DNA of 64,000 nucleotides, taken from Oscillospiraceae bacterium (lineage in GTDB: Bacteria; Bacillota; Clostridia; Oscillospirales; Ruminococcaceae). Positions 17,290 through 26,650 of the stretch are shown here, piece by piece; the stretch's first letter is position 1, and each line of letters starts with the position of its first letter. The notes under the pieces were generated by a model, which saw only the letters and a program-made list of their open reading frames with translations, had not been told where the DNA came from and did no database searches. The position numbers were made by a program, and so were the translations under genes. The stretch spans positions 36,647 to 100,646 of the forward strand of contig JAFSFT010000043.1 of NCBI GenBank assembly GCA_017435045.1, read 5' to 3'.

Positions 17290-17321
17290 TTGACATTTGC
17301 GATTTGGTATGCTATTATAAT
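17290..17321 (+). promoter_or_regulatory. Promoter of the tRNA-Thr/tRNA-Tyr unit
   Basis: TTGACA (17290-17295) is followed after 17 bases by TATTAT (17313-17318), overlapping a TATAAT at 17316-17321. A GCGCTAAGG...TAGCGC hairpin lies between this site and the first tRNA. Confidence 0.8.
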
Positions 17322-17359
17322 TAAGCGCTAAGGGATAGCGCAAAAACTGAATAAAATAA

Positions 17360-17435
17360 GCTGGTGTAGCTCAGTCGGTAGAGCAGCTGATTTGTAATCA
17401 GCAGGTCGGGGGTTCAAGTCCGTCCACCAGCTCCA
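17360..17435 (+). tRNA. tRNA-Thr (anticodon TGT)
   Basis: A 76-base cloverleaf with acceptor stem GCTGGTG/CACCAGC, anticodon loop TTTGTAA (TGT) between GCTGA and TCAGC, a TTCAAGT T-loop and an encoded CCA end. Confidence 0.97.
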
Positions 17436-17444
17436 TTTTTTTGT

Positions 17445-17529
17445 GGGAGTGTTCCCGAGTGGCCAAAGGGGGCAGACTGTAAATCTGTTGTCAGTGACTT
17501 CGATGGTTCGAATCCATCCGCTCCCACCA
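17445..17529 (+). tRNA. tRNA-Tyr (anticodon GTA)
   Basis: An 85-base cloverleaf with acceptor GGGAGTG/CGCTCCC, anticodon GTA in CTGTAAA, the long variable arm of class II tRNAs and an encoded ACCA end. It is 9 bases after tRNA-Thr and shares its promoter. Confidence 0.97.
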
Positions 17530-17539
17530 AAATAAAAAG

Positions 17540-17566
17540 AAGACGTTCGAAAGAACGTCTTTTTTA
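17540..17566 (+). terminator. Terminator of the tRNA unit
   Basis: AAGACGTTC (17540-17548) and GAACGTCTT (17553-17561) flank a GAAA tetraloop, with a T-run to 17565. Confidence 0.92.
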
Positions 17567-17614
17567 TTTTCAACAAAATATATATGTTGCCGCCTTTGGT
17601 GTTTTATCCTATTA

Positions 17615-17985
17615 TTATGCCCAGCCATCTTCATCGTACTTTCCAAAGTTTGTACCACAGTATGGACAAATATTCGGCAATTCACCTGTACCAGGATGAG
17701 CCCCCCTAGATCTTACTCCTCGAATGGTATAATATGAGTTTGTATCTATCCATTTTTTACAAACAGGACATCTGGCAAGAAAACTTACGCATAAGGAAGC
17801 GCACAAAAAATAAACGCCCCAATTGCTATGGTATTACGCTTTGATTCGATAGATGCATATGGCATAAATATTTCACTTATTACCATAAAAACAGGTACTG
17901 CCACAAGAACTGTCATTCTCATTTTCCGTAATGTTGCTCTGATTTTTAAATGTCTGCGTACTCGTTTTATATTTTCTCTGTCCAT
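17615..17985 (-). pseudogene. Small membrane zinc-ribbon protein interrupted by a frameshift
   Basis: Two overlapping frames look like one broken gene. The first starts at ATG 17985 (AAAGGA upstream). It encodes a basic N-terminus, a membrane segment (MTVLVAVPVFMVISEIFMPY) and the start of a second one, then stops at 17785. The second frame continues with the rest of that hydrophobic helix and a CPVC...CPYC zinc ribbon ending at 17615, but has no good start of its own. Joining them at the A6 run (17805-17810) gives a natural protein of about 123 residues: two membrane helices plus a four-cysteine zinc ribbon. A sequencing indel or real decay are both possible. Confidence 0.6.
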
Positions 17986-18159
17986 ACACAATATTCCTTT
18001 AATATAAACCATTACTTTCCTTATAAGAAGATTACACCCGTAACTTTTCTGTGTCAATAATATTACAATATATATTTTTGCTTTTATAATCCCTTGCTAT
18101 ATGTTAAAATTATTACATTAAACTATATTAATTTACAATTTTAGAAAGGACAACTCTCT

Positions 18160-18660
18160 ATGCCAAAAATGGAAACTGCCTATTTTGCAGGAGGATGCTT
18201 CTGGTGCATTACCCCAACTTTTAAAGAAACCGAAGGCGTTATGTCGGTTGTCAGCGGATATGCTGGCGGCGATATGGAAAACCCAACATACAAGGATGTA
18301 AAAAGCCAGAAAAGCGGTCACCGCGAGACCATAAAAATTAAATATGATGCTGATGTAGTTGGCTTTGAACAGCTTTTTGATATTTTTATGTGTGGTGTAA
18401 ACCCTTTTGATGCCGAAGGTCAGTTTATTGACAGAGGCCACAGCTACACCCTTGCAGTATATTATCTTAACAGCGAGCAGAAATCTGTTGCAGAAGAAAG
18501 TATCCGTGCCCTTGAATTTCATTCGGGAATGAAGACCTATATAAGCGTTGAGCCGTTCAAAAACTTTTATGCCGCAGAAGAAGAACATCAGGACTATTAT
18601 CTCAAGCATCCTGAGGAGTTCCGCAAAGAACTTATTGAAAGCGGCAGAATAACAGAATAA
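18160..18660 (+). CDS. msrA: Peptide-methionine (S)-S-oxide reductase MsrA
   Basis: This enzyme reduces methionine-S-sulfoxide in proteins, repairing oxidative damage in the cytoplasm. It has 166 residues with the catalytic GGCFWC motif at 11-16 (catalytic Cys13), the SGYAGG substrate loop near 32-37 and the GHSYTLAVYY region. Length is normal for a stand-alone MsrA without a fused MsrB. GAAAGGA lies upstream of the ATG. It is a single gene convergent with the SDR gene; both share the terminator at 18722-18758. Confidence 0.95.
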   Translation: MPKMETAYFAGGCFWCITPTFKETEGVMSVVSGYAGGDMENPTYKDVKSQKSGHRETIKIKYDADVVGFEQLFDIFMCGVNPFDAEGQFIDRGHSYTLAVYYLNSEQKSVAEESIRALEFHSGMKTYISVEPFKNFYAAEEEHQDYYLKHPEEFRKELIESGRITE

Positions 18661-18721
18661 TACACCGGTTATATACGCTGCTGCAAAATTGTATTTTTAT
18701 ATAATATCGCCTGCAAAAATT

Positions 18722-18758
18722 AAAGGTATCGGAAATTTTGTATATCCGATACCTTTTT
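18722..18758. terminator. Bidirectional terminator between msrA and the SDR gene
   Basis: AAAGGTATCGGA (18722-18733) pairs with TCCGATACCTTT (18745-18756), with T-runs on both strands. Confidence 0.9.
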
Positions 18759-18765
18759 ATTGTTC

Positions 18766-19554
18766 CTATTTTACAAACCGTGAGGTCTGTACCTTGTAAA
18801 TAAAATATTTTGCAAATTCTCTTGGGGCAAGTCTTGTGGCAAATGCACCCATTTTGCAGACTGCACCGGGCACCGCAATGGGTCTGCCGCGTTTCATCAT
18901 CTCGTAGCCATAGCGGCTTACTTTTGCCGCTTTGCCGTCCTCTTTGCCGCTGAAAAGTATATTCTGCTTAAAACCCGCTGCATCGGCAAAGCCTGTGTTT
19001 ACAGGGCCCGGACAGAGTGCTGTTACCGTTACGCCCGTACCTTTGAGCTCTGTAGAAAGAGCATCGCTGAAATTAAGCACAAAGGCCTTGCTGGCATAAT
19101 ATATCGCCATACCGGGACCGGGGGCAAAACCCGCAATGGATGCTACATTGAGTATTCTGCCAAAACCCCTTTCCACCATTGGCTGAAGATACAGATGTGT
19201 CAGGGTAACAAGGCTGTATACATTGAGGCTTATCATATTCTGGGCCTTTTCCTTTTCTGTTGCAGCAAAATTGCCAAGTGTACCCACCCCTGCATTGTTT
19301 ACGAGAATATCTATATGTATATTTTTCTGCTGTGTTTCGGCAAAAATTTCCTCTGCAGATTCAGTTCTTGACAAATCCTTGGTAATAACGTGCACATCCA
19401 CACCGTATTCACCCTCAAGGATATATTTAAGTTCATTAAGCTTTTCTGTACGGCGGGCAACAAGGACAAGGTCAAAGCCGTCCTGTGCAAAAATTTTTGC
19501 AAATTCCTTGCCAAAACCGGAGGAAGCCCCTGTGATAAGTGCAGTACGTTTCAT
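18766..19554 (-). CDS. Short-chain dehydrogenase/reductase
   Basis: This 262-residue cytoplasmic oxidoreductase has the classical SDR pattern: TGASSGFG NAD(P)-binding loop at residues 8-15, VNNAGVG near 90, the catalytic serine in VASIAG and the YYASK catalytic Tyr/Lys near 155-159. A basic ARR motif after the second strand suggests NADP(H) preference. The substrate cannot be predicted. The closest style is the DltE/YqjQ-like group of general SDRs. GAAAGGTGG lies upstream of the start. It appears to be a single gene. Confidence 0.9.
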   Translation of the reverse strand: MKRTALITGASSGFGKEFAKIFAQDGFDLVLVARRTEKLNELKYILEGEYGVDVHVITKDLSRTESAEEIFAETQQKNIHIDILVNNAGVGTLGNFAATEKEKAQNMISLNVYSLVTLTHLYLQPMVERGFGRILNVASIAGFAPGPGMAIYYASKAFVLNFSDALSTELKGTGVTVTALCPGPVNTGFADAAGFKQNILFSGKEDGKAAKVSRYGYEMMKRGRPIAVPGAVCKMGAFATRLAPREFAKYFIYKVQTSRFVK

Positions 19555-19786
19555 AGTTTTCCACCTTTCATGTAAGGTTTGCTGAAAATTGTGTGATAAT
19601 GCTATGTTTTTATTTTATACATTTGACGTGGCATTGTCAAAAAATATATAATGGATTACAGAGAATGGTACGTGGCATAAAGGAATGCCCTTATGTCCCT
19701 ATGTTCCGCTGTTCTGCAGATGCAGAAGACAAATCCAGCAATCCATTGTATTTCCGAAAACCCAACATGCAAAAAGGAACACCTTT

Positions 19787-20545
19787 ATGAAAAAGATTTT
19801 TACAATGAAAAACATCCTTGCGGCAATCCTTGCAGGGTTTGTGACAATGTTTATTATGATAACCACACCAAAAGGGACAGAACCTCTTTCACCTGACGGG
19901 GATTACACCTATCCCGAATACTGCATTGGCCACGAGAGCGAATTTGTGGTGGACAAGGGCGCAAACAGCTATATAAACCACGGCAATGTAAGCGATGCTA
20001 TCACTTATGTAGGGGAAAACGGGTTTATGAGCTATGGCGATATTGAGCTGACAGCTTCGGACTATGACAGCGAGACAAACAGCTTTTACAATCCATCCAT
20101 CAATCTTGGATTTAAACTGCCAGAGGGCTGGAAAGCCGTAAGCGGCACACCGAAAACCGATGAAAACCCTGCATATTTTTACGATTTCAGTGCAATCTCT
20201 CCCGACGGAGAATATCTGCTGACCGTAAAATACCACAACCTTGAGGCTGACGATATAAAAATTAAAAACGAAAAGGACTATATCCTTTATTACGGCGATA
20301 TAAAAACCGAAAAATACTGGCAGGACGGCTACAAGCACATTACAGGCAGCAATGTATTCCTTGGAGACAAATTCTGCAATCTTACCAATATGTGCAGCGA
20401 AAAGCATGACGATAAAGCGATGGAGATGGGGCAGATTTTTCTTGCAAACCAGCTTATGAACGAAAGGTATGTGCTGCTGGTGGAACTATGCACACCGTAC
20501 AGTGATATTGACCACAGCGTGTGGGAAAATTTTTACAGCGAATAA
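19787..20545 (+). CDS. Membrane-anchored or secreted protein of unknown function
   Basis: I do not recognise this 252-residue protein. An N-terminal basic region and hydrophobic stretch (about 8-27) form a signal peptide or anchor. The rest is polar and acidic, with aromatic-rich strands (IGHESEFVVDKG, NLGFKLPEGWKAV), so the mature part is probably outside the cell. The ATG at 19787 is chosen because AAAAAGGA lies 9 bases before it; the upstream in-frame extension is not protein-like. It converges with the CofE-like gene and ends at the terminator at 20560-20587. Confidence 0.8.
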   Translation: MKKIFTMKNILAAILAGFVTMFIMITTPKGTEPLSPDGDYTYPEYCIGHESEFVVDKGANSYINHGNVSDAITYVGENGFMSYGDIELTASDYDSETNSFYNPSINLGFKLPEGWKAVSGTPKTDENPAYFYDFSAISPDGEYLLTVKYHNLEADDIKIKNEKDYILYYGDIKTEKYWQDGYKHITGSNVFLGDKFCNLTNMCSEKHDDKAMEMGQIFLANQLMNERYVLLVELCTPYSDIDHSVWENFYSE

Positions 20546-20559
20546 TAAACAACAAATAA

Positions 20560-20587
20560 AAAAGCGACCTCAGTTGAGGTCGCTTTT
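20560..20587. terminator. Bidirectional terminator
   Basis: AAAAGCGACCTCA (20560-20572) pairs perfectly with TGAGGTCGCTTTT (20575-20587), between two convergent genes. Confidence 0.9.
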
Positions 20588-20622
20588 AATTTGCTTTATT
20601 GTGACAATTGTCCGCCGACTTT

Positions 20623-21816
20623 TTATTCGTTGGAATAGTTGTCAAAGTAACCCTGAATAAAGATTACAGGTGTGCCCTTGTCACCGGAGCCGGATGTAAG
20701 GTCACAAAGGGAACCGATAAGGTCTGTAAGCTGACGTGGTGTTGTACCCTGGCTTTCCATAGAGCCCATAAGGTCTTTCTTTTTGTTAGCGATGTACTGT
20801 GTCATTGCGTCACGGAGTTCTTCGCCTTTCATGCCTGCAAACTGGTTGTCTGCAAGGTATTTGAGCTTAAGTTCGCTTGGAAGACCGATAAGACCGTCTG
20901 TGAAACCTGGGGAAACAACAGGGTCTGCAAGTTCCCAGATTTTGCCCTGTGGGTCTTTGAATGCACCGTCGCCGTAAACCATACATTCAATCTTCTTGCC
21001 TGTTTTTTCAAGAAGTGCTGCCTGCAGGTCTGTTACAAATTTTTCGCAGTCACGTGGGAAAAGTTTAACTTTTTCTTCTGTAGCTTTGTTGGAGCCAAGA
21101 AGACCGTACATTTCGTTGTAGCCGCTGCCGTTGATGGATTCTGTCATAAGGTCATCAAGGCCGTAAACTTTTTCTGCACCTGCAGCTTTGAGCAGACGTT
21201 TGGAACGTGCACGGGAATGAATATCAGCACAGATTACATTTTTTGTGTAGGCAAGGATATCTGTTGCACGGTTTGCAAAGATAACTTCTACTTCACAGTT
21301 TTCTGCTGTGATAAGGTCTTTATAGTATTCAACATAGTCCACCTGTGTGAATGGGTGTGGATTTTTGCCGAAAAGTCTGCGGTATTCTGCTTCGTCCATA
21401 ATTGTGGACCAAGGGTTAACGCCTTTTTCGTCCAGCTGGTCGAGAGTTACAAGATGGTTGCCAACTTCGTCAGATGGGTAGCTGAGCATAAGAACGATTT
21501 TCTTTGCACCGCGTGCGATGCCCTTGAGAACGATGGAGAAACGGTTGCGGGAAAGGATTGGGAAGATGAGACCGATTGTGTCATCGCCGAATTTGTTTTT
21601 AACATCTGTTGCAATGTCATCACAGGTGATATAGTTGCCCTGTGCACGTGCAACAACAGCTTCTGTAACACCAACGATGTCACGGTCGTTTACTTTGATA
21701 TTTTCTTCTTCAAAAGCTTCAAGCAAGCTCTGAACTGTGATGTCCACAAGGTTGTCACCCTCAACGATGATAGGTGTTCTGATACCTCTGGATACTGCGC
21801 CTATTGTTCTTGACAT
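20623..21816 (-). CDS. Coenzyme F420-0:L-glutamate ligase (CofE)-like protein
   Basis: This 397-residue protein resembles the CofE-type proteins of Clostridia. The N-terminus IRTPIIVEGDNLVDI, the DRDIVGVTEAVVARAQGNY segment near 60-80 and a GDGAFKDPQGKIWELADP motif near 295 (acidic residues for metal-GTP binding) support this. CofE adds glutamate to F420-0, but no other F420 genes are visible here, so the true substrate in this organism is uncertain. The start at 21816 follows GGGAGGGC by 6 bases; an in-frame ATG at 21849 is less likely. It is a single gene with strong codon bias. Confidence 0.75.
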   Translation of the reverse strand: MSRTIGAVSRGIRTPIIVEGDNLVDITVQSLLEAFEEENIKVNDRDIVGVTEAVVARAQGNYITCDDIATDVKNKFGDDTIGLIFPILSRNRFSIVLKGIARGAKKIVLMLSYPSDEVGNHLVTLDQLDEKGVNPWSTIMDEAEYRRLFGKNPHPFTQVDYVEYYKDLITAENCEVEVIFANRATDILAYTKNVICADIHSRARSKRLLKAAGAEKVYGLDDLMTESINGSGYNEMYGLLGSNKATEEKVKLFPRDCEKFVTDLQAALLEKTGKKIECMVYGDGAFKDPQGKIWELADPVVSPGFTDGLIGLPSELKLKYLADNQFAGMKGEELRDAMTQYIANKKKDLMGSMESQGTTPRQLTDLIGSLCDLTSGSGDKGTPVIFIQGYFDNYSNE

Positions 21817-21929
21817 ATAAATGCCCTCCCTTGTATTTACCTGCGGCAAATGGCTTCAGGTTATCTGCCTGTTTTTGCCGACAAGATATTATATAGCAAA
21901 ATACCCCGTTTTTGCAAGATATTTTAAAT

Positions 21930-22538
21930 TCAGTTGAGTGTTTTCAGCAAAATTGTGTATGCGTGGTCCTTTTTTTGTTCAATTTGACATACATTTAGTC
22001 CCACTGCTGGCAAATGTATGCAGGTATTGAGGCAGGAAAGGTTGGCCATAATTGCCATGCGGATATAGTCTGCATCAAAGTCAAGGCTGATTACACCTTC
22101 CTCCACACCCTGCTGCAGAATGGTCATTACAAGCTCGTTCCGCAGTGTCATAACCTCTTCTATATATTCCTGCTGGTCGTGGATGATTTTTGGTATGTTC
22201 AGCATCTCGTCGCTGGTGACAAACTGGCTTACCGCCGCAAAGCCGTCCTCAAAGCTTTTAAGCAGAAGGTCGTACAGTGCGTAGATTTTCTCCTTAAAGC
22301 TCATTTTGGAAAACGCTATCTTCTCGGCCTTCTGGTTTTCAAGGCCGAGAAAATACATAAGCGCATTGATTATAATTTCCTCTTTTGAGGAGAAATATTC
22401 ATACAGGGTGCCCTTGCCCATATTTGAGGCCTTCGCAATATCCTGTACAGTTATATTATATATCTTTTTTCCATCTTTGGAAAGAGCCATTACACCGCCA
22501 AAAACACAAATTTCTTTTTCAGTGTACTGTTTTTTCAT
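21930..22538 (-). CDS. TetR family transcriptional repressor
   Basis: This 202-residue protein has an N-terminal TetR helix-turn-helix (NITVQDIAKASNMGKGTLYE, then YFSSKEEII) and an all-helical ligand-binding domain. Its ATG overlaps the TAA stop of the RND transporter by one base (TAATG), so the two are translationally coupled. It therefore probably represses the transporter operon through the palindrome at 26802-26825 and is released by a transported compound. A normal-length, intact protein. Confidence 0.92.
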   Translation of the reverse strand: MKKQYTEKEICVFGGVMALSKDGKKIYNITVQDIAKASNMGKGTLYEYFSSKEEIIINALMYFLGLENQKAEKIAFSKMSFKEKIYALYDLLLKSFEDGFAAVSQFVTSDEMLNIPKIIHDQQEYIEEVMTLRNELVMTILQQGVEEGVISLDFDADYIRMAIMANLSCLNTCIHLPAVGLNVCQIEQKKDHAYTILLKTLN

Positions 22539-25500
22539 TATTCTTCATCCTCAAAGTCAACATCAATTACTTTAAGCGGTTTTTTGTGGAAAAGTGCGTA
22601 TAAGCTTGGCACAAGGAAAAGTGTGAGCAGTGTTGCGTATGCAAGACCGCCGATGGAGACAATTGCCATGCCCTGGCTCATCTCTGCACCCATACCTACA
22701 CCAAATGCCATTGTGGACATTGCAAGGATGGTTGTAAGAGCTGTCATAAGGATTGGTCGTATTCTGTCTCTGCCTGTCTGTACCAGTGCATCGTACATTT
22801 CCATACCTTCAGCACGCAACTGGTTTACATAGTCGATAAATACGATACCGTTGTTTACAACAACACCTGTAAGCACAAGGAAGCCTATCATGGAAACTAT
22901 GGAAAGCACTGTGCCTGTAAGCTGCAGTGCCAGCAGACCGCCTGTAAATGCCAGCGGAATTGTGAACAGAACGATAAATGGTGAACGCAGTGACTGGAAC
23001 TGTGCCACCATAATAAGGTAGATAAACACGATTGCAAGCAGAATCATAAGTGCCATATCGCCCAATGCTTCCATAACCATTGTGTTTTCGCCGCTTACCA
23101 CAAACTGATAACCGTCCGGCATATCAAAGTTTTCCACAACATCTTCAAGCTGACGTGCTACAAGTGTTGTGTTTACGCCGTCTGCAAAGGAAGCGGAAAC
23201 TGTATATGTTCTGGACTGGTTGTCACGGACAATTGCCTGCGGACTTTCCGCTTTTGTAATGGAAGCAATATCCTCAAGTCTTACAAGATGCAGCTTGTTG
23301 TCCTCGTCAATTTTATCCACCACAACCATCTTGCCGATGTTTTCGCCTGTATACTGTGCTGGTGCTGTGATGTAACCGTCAAGGTCGCTGCCATCAAAGG
23401 TAAAGGTTGTAGTTGTTGTTTCCTCGGTAAGCTTTTCGTTTACCATCTGGAAAACCTGTGCTGTGGTGAGACCCTCTTTCATAGCGGCATTTTTGTCAAT
23501 TTCAATACGAACTTCGCCACTGCGGCTGCCGCTGCCGTCATCAACGGATTTTACGCCGTCCACTCTGCTAATTTCTTCTGCAAGGTCTGCGGCAATTTCG
23601 CCCAGTCTGTCAAAGTCGTTGCCTTTGATTGCAACCGAGAAGCCTGCACCGCCCAAAGCGGACATATCCATACTTTCGGCTGTTACTGTAAGTTCTTCTG
23701 CATACTGTGGGAACTCTGCCTCGATAAGGGCTGCAACCTCTTTATTGGAGAGTGTTCTGTCCTCGTCAAGCACAACGTAGAAGGAGAGAGATTTGGAATC
23801 TTCGCCAGCGGATGCTGTAAGGCTTGCAACGGAGGTGCCACCGCTTAAAACAGCAACTGTGTCAACATCCTGTACTGTCTGTGTTTTCTGTGCAATTTCC
23901 CAGCCCGCATCGTACAGTTCTTCGTCGCTTATGCTGCCGTCCATTGTAAGTGTCATGCTCATCTGCGGACCATCCATTGCAGGAATAAATGCCATTGGCA
24001 TTGAAAGTGCATTATAAACGCTGACTGCCAGCAATGCAACCGCGATAATTATTACAAACCATTTGTGTTTAAGATTAAGTCTTAGTGCCTTTGTGTAAAG
24101 GTCTGTCAGCCTATTCATAAATTTATGTGTGGTTTCGTGGCTGTTGCCAAGCACCTTTGTTGCAAGACAAGGTACAAATGTAAGGGCAACCAGCAAGCTT
24201 GCCACCAGAACATAGCCGATGGTAAGACCCATATCTGTGAAAATCTGGCGTGTAAGGCCCTCTGTAAATACAATTGGAAGGAATACACAGATTGTTGTAA
24301 GTGTAGAGGCTGCGATTGCACCGCCAACCTGTTTTGTGCCGATAACTGCTGCCTTTACTGTGGAATATCCCTTGCCGCGCAGACGGTAGATATTTTCGAT
24401 AACAACGATACTGTTGTCAACCAGCATACCAACTGCAAGGGCAAGACCTGAAAGGGAGATGATGTTGAGTGTAACATCGGTAAAGTACATTGCCACCAGT
24501 GCAATAAGCACAGACAGCGGAATGGACATACCTATAATAAGGGTTGGTCTTGCAGATTTAAGGAAGATGATAAGCACCAGCAGTGCTATAAGGCCGCCGT
24601 AAACAAGGTTGGAAAGAACGCTGTCCACAATCATGCCGATGTAGTCGCCCTGGTCCATAAGTGTGGTAATGTGCAGACCAGGATATTTTTCCTCAAGGCG
24701 TTTTACCTCTTTGGAAACCTCCTTGGAAACCTCGCTTGTGGAGGCAACGGAAGATTTGTTAAAGCTCATTACAATGCCGTTGTTGCCGTTTACCTTTACA
24801 AAGCTCTGGTCAGAGTTATCCTTTACTGTAACGTCTGCCACGTCAGAAAGGTAAACAGGCTTCATGCCGTCGATGCCCATATCAACCAGCATAAGGTTTG
24901 TAAGGCTTTCAAGTGTGTCAAATTTTTCGCCCACCTTTACAGTAAGCTTTTCGCCGTTGAGCATGATATAGCCTGCAGGCATGGAGAAGTTCTGTGCTGT
25001 GAGGATATTGCTTATCATGCTCTGTGTAACAAGGCTGTCGATATTTGCATCGTGCAGGGCTTTATCCCTTGCCTCGTTGAACTGCTTGTATGCATCCTCA
25101 AGCTGTTCAGCAGCTTCGTCAAGCTGTTCCTCGGCAGTTTCCATCTGTTCGTCCATACTGTCCATCTGGCTTTCGGCACTTTTAAGCTGGCCTTCCATAA
25201 TTGCCATCTGGGTTACGGTTTCCATCTTTTTCTTTTCCAGCTCTGCCTGCTGTTTTTTAAGTTCTTCAAGGCTTGCAGAAACGCCGGATTTGATTGTTTC
25301 GGCTTCTTTAAGGTCGTCGTCAAGGTCTGCGGACATTACGCCCATATCAGCTTTTACGCCGTCCCAGTCTTTTGCCTTTGCCTTTGATACTGTGGATGCA
25401 GCTATACCTGCGTCCTCAAGACTTTTTACAAAAGTGTCAAAGCCGTCGTTTATCTGTTTTATGCCGCCGTTAATCTGATTTATAAGTCCGTTATAAGTAG

Positions 25501-26650
25501 TTTCGGCAGTAATGCCCTCTGCCTCATTTGGCTGGAATGCGGCTTTGGCACCGTTAAGACCTGCAATTGCTGCAGCGTCTGCCACAGGGTCAAGGGAAGC
25601 CACAGCACCGTCGATTGCTGCAGTAATCTGTCCGAAAGGTGTATCCCCGTTTACACCAAGATGAGAGATTGCGGCAAGGGCTGAGCCTATGCCGTTCTGT
25701 GTTGCTGCCAGGTCATTGTTAAGGTCAGAAAGCATCTTTTCTGCACCTTTCATCTTGTCAGCAGCCGATGCAAAGCCGTCGTAAAGGCCTTTTTTTGCAT
25801 TTAACTGTGTAACCTGACCTGCAATAGCATCAAGCTGTGCCTTACCGTCAGACAGCTGTACCGAGCCGTCGGCAATCTGGGCATAGATAAGCTCTTTCTG
25901 CTCTTTAAGTTTTTCAAGGCCGTCTTCAATGTCGTCCTTGCCGTCCTCAAGGTCTTCTTTGCCCTCTTCAAAGTCTTTTCGGCCGTCTTCAAGCTCCTTC
26001 ATTGCATCGTCAAGCTCTTTCTTTGCGTCGTAGAGCTCTCTGTCAACGTGATAAAGAACTGTGTCGTTTACGGCATCAATCTTATCCTGATTGAGTTTTA
26101 TATCTACATAGTCGGCAACAAGACCAACTGTATCAACTGTTGCAACACCGTCGATACGTTCAAGATAAGGGGAGATTTCGTCCTCGATAAACTTTGAAAG
26201 CTCCTTGATATCCATGCCGTCCATATCCACGGAAAGAACCTGGATTGGCAGCATATCAGGGTTAAGCTTCATAAGCATAGGGGAGGATACTGTGTCGTCA
26301 AAATATCCCTCTACAAGGTCTATGCTGCTGCTCATCTCTATCATAGCAGAATCCATATTTACGCTGCCAGAAAACTCCATAATAATGATGGAGGCATTTT
26401 CCATAGAGATACTCTGGAGATTTTCCAGACCGCTGGTGGTTGCAAGCACCGATTCAAGCGGCTGTGTAACTGTGGTTTCCACACGTTCAGGGGAAGCACC
26501 CGGGGCGGTGGTCATAACCACCACGTAAGGCAGGTCCATCTTCGGCAGCAGGTCGGTTTTCAATTTGGTAAAAGAAACCACACCCAATACCAGAACAAGC
26601 ACCACCGCAACCAGAACGGTGAAAGGTTTTTTAATGCTGTACTTTGTCAT
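22538..26650 (-). CDS. RND-family efflux permease with large coiled-coil insertion
   Basis: This 1370-residue inner-membrane transporter uses the proton gradient to export hydrophobic compounds or lipids. It starts with a membrane helix (about 12-28) and a porter domain, has a block of membrane helices from about 670 (VGMLVDNSIVVIENI with the conserved Asp), a second porter domain and a final helix block (GVVVNNGIVFIDYVNQ). An extra region of about 330 residues (about 200-535) is inserted in the first outer loop, dominated by coiled coils (ELEDGRKDFEEGKEDLEDG). AcrB/SwrC-type proteins are about 1040-1070 residues. AGGA precedes the ATG at 26650; no adaptor gene is adjacent. It is co-operonic with TetR. 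Confidence 0.92.
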   Translation of the reverse strand: MTKYSIKKPFTVLVAVVLVLVLGVVSFTKLKTDLLPKMDLPYVVVMTTAPGASPERVETTVTQPLESVLATTSGLENLQSISMENASIIIMEFSGSVNMDSAMIEMSSSIDLVEGYFDDTVSSPMLMKLNPDMLPIQVLSVDMDGMDIKELSKFIEDEISPYLERIDGVATVDTVGLVADYVDIKLNQDKIDAVNDTVLYHVDRELYDAKKELDDAMKELEDGRKDFEEGKEDLEDGKDDIEDGLEKLKEQKELIYAQIADGSVQLSDGKAQLDAIAGQVTQLNAKKGLYDGFASAADKMKGAEKMLSDLNNDLAATQNGIGSALAAISHLGVNGDTPFGQITAAIDGAVASLDPVADAAAIAGLNGAKAAFQPNEAEGITAETTYNGLINQINGGIKQINDGFDTFVKSLEDAGIAASTVSKAKAKDWDGVKADMGVMSADLDDDLKEAETIKSGVSASLEELKKQQAELEKKKMETVTQMAIMEGQLKSAESQMDSMDEQMETAEEQLDEAAEQLEDAYKQFNEARDKALHDANIDSLVTQSMISNILTAQNFSMPAGYIMLNGEKLTVKVGEKFDTLESLTNLMLVDMGIDGMKPVYLSDVADVTVKDNSDQSFVKVNGNNGIVMSFNKSSVASTSEVSKEVSKEVKRLEEKYPGLHITTLMDQGDYIGMIVDSVLSNLVYGGLIALLVLIIFLKSARPTLIIGMSIPLSVLIALVAMYFTDVTLNIISLSGLALAVGMLVDNSIVVIENIYRLRGKGYSTVKAAVIGTKQVGGAIAASTLTTICVFLPIVFTEGLTRQIFTDMGLTIGYVLVASLLVALTFVPCLATKVLGNSHETTHKFMNRLTDLYTKALRLNLKHKWFVIIIAVALLAVSVYNALSMPMAFIPAMDGPQMSMTLTMDGSISDEELYDAGWEIAQKTQTVQDVDTVAVLSGGTSVASLTASAGEDSKSLSFYVVLDEDRTLSNKEVAALIEAEFPQYAEELTVTAESMDMSALGGAGFSVAIKGNDFDRLGEIAADLAEEISRVDGVKSVDDGSGSRSGEVRIEIDKNAAMKEGLTTAQVFQMVNEKLTEETTTTTFTFDGSDLDGYITAPAQYTGENIGKMVVVDKIDEDNKLHLVRLEDIASITKAESPQAIVRDNQSRTYTVSASFADGVNTTLVARQLEDVVENFDMPDGYQFVVSGENTMVMEALGDMALMILLAIVFIYLIMVAQFQSLRSPFIVLFTIPLAFTGGLLALQLTGTVLSIVSMIGFLVLTGVVVNNGIVFIDYVNQLRAEGMEMYDALVQTGRDRIRPILMTALTTILAMSTMAFGVGMGAEMSQGMAIVSIGGLAYATLLTLFLVPSLYALFHKKPLKVIDVDFEDEE

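Noticed and set aside
16854-17530. Integrative element next to the tRNA-Thr/Tyr genes
   Set aside because: No integrase and no duplicated tRNA 3' end were seen in the window.
20608-21813. 401-codon plus-strand frame opposite the CofE-like gene
   Set aside because: Cys/Phe-rich shadow of a highly biased gene; no ribosome-binding site.
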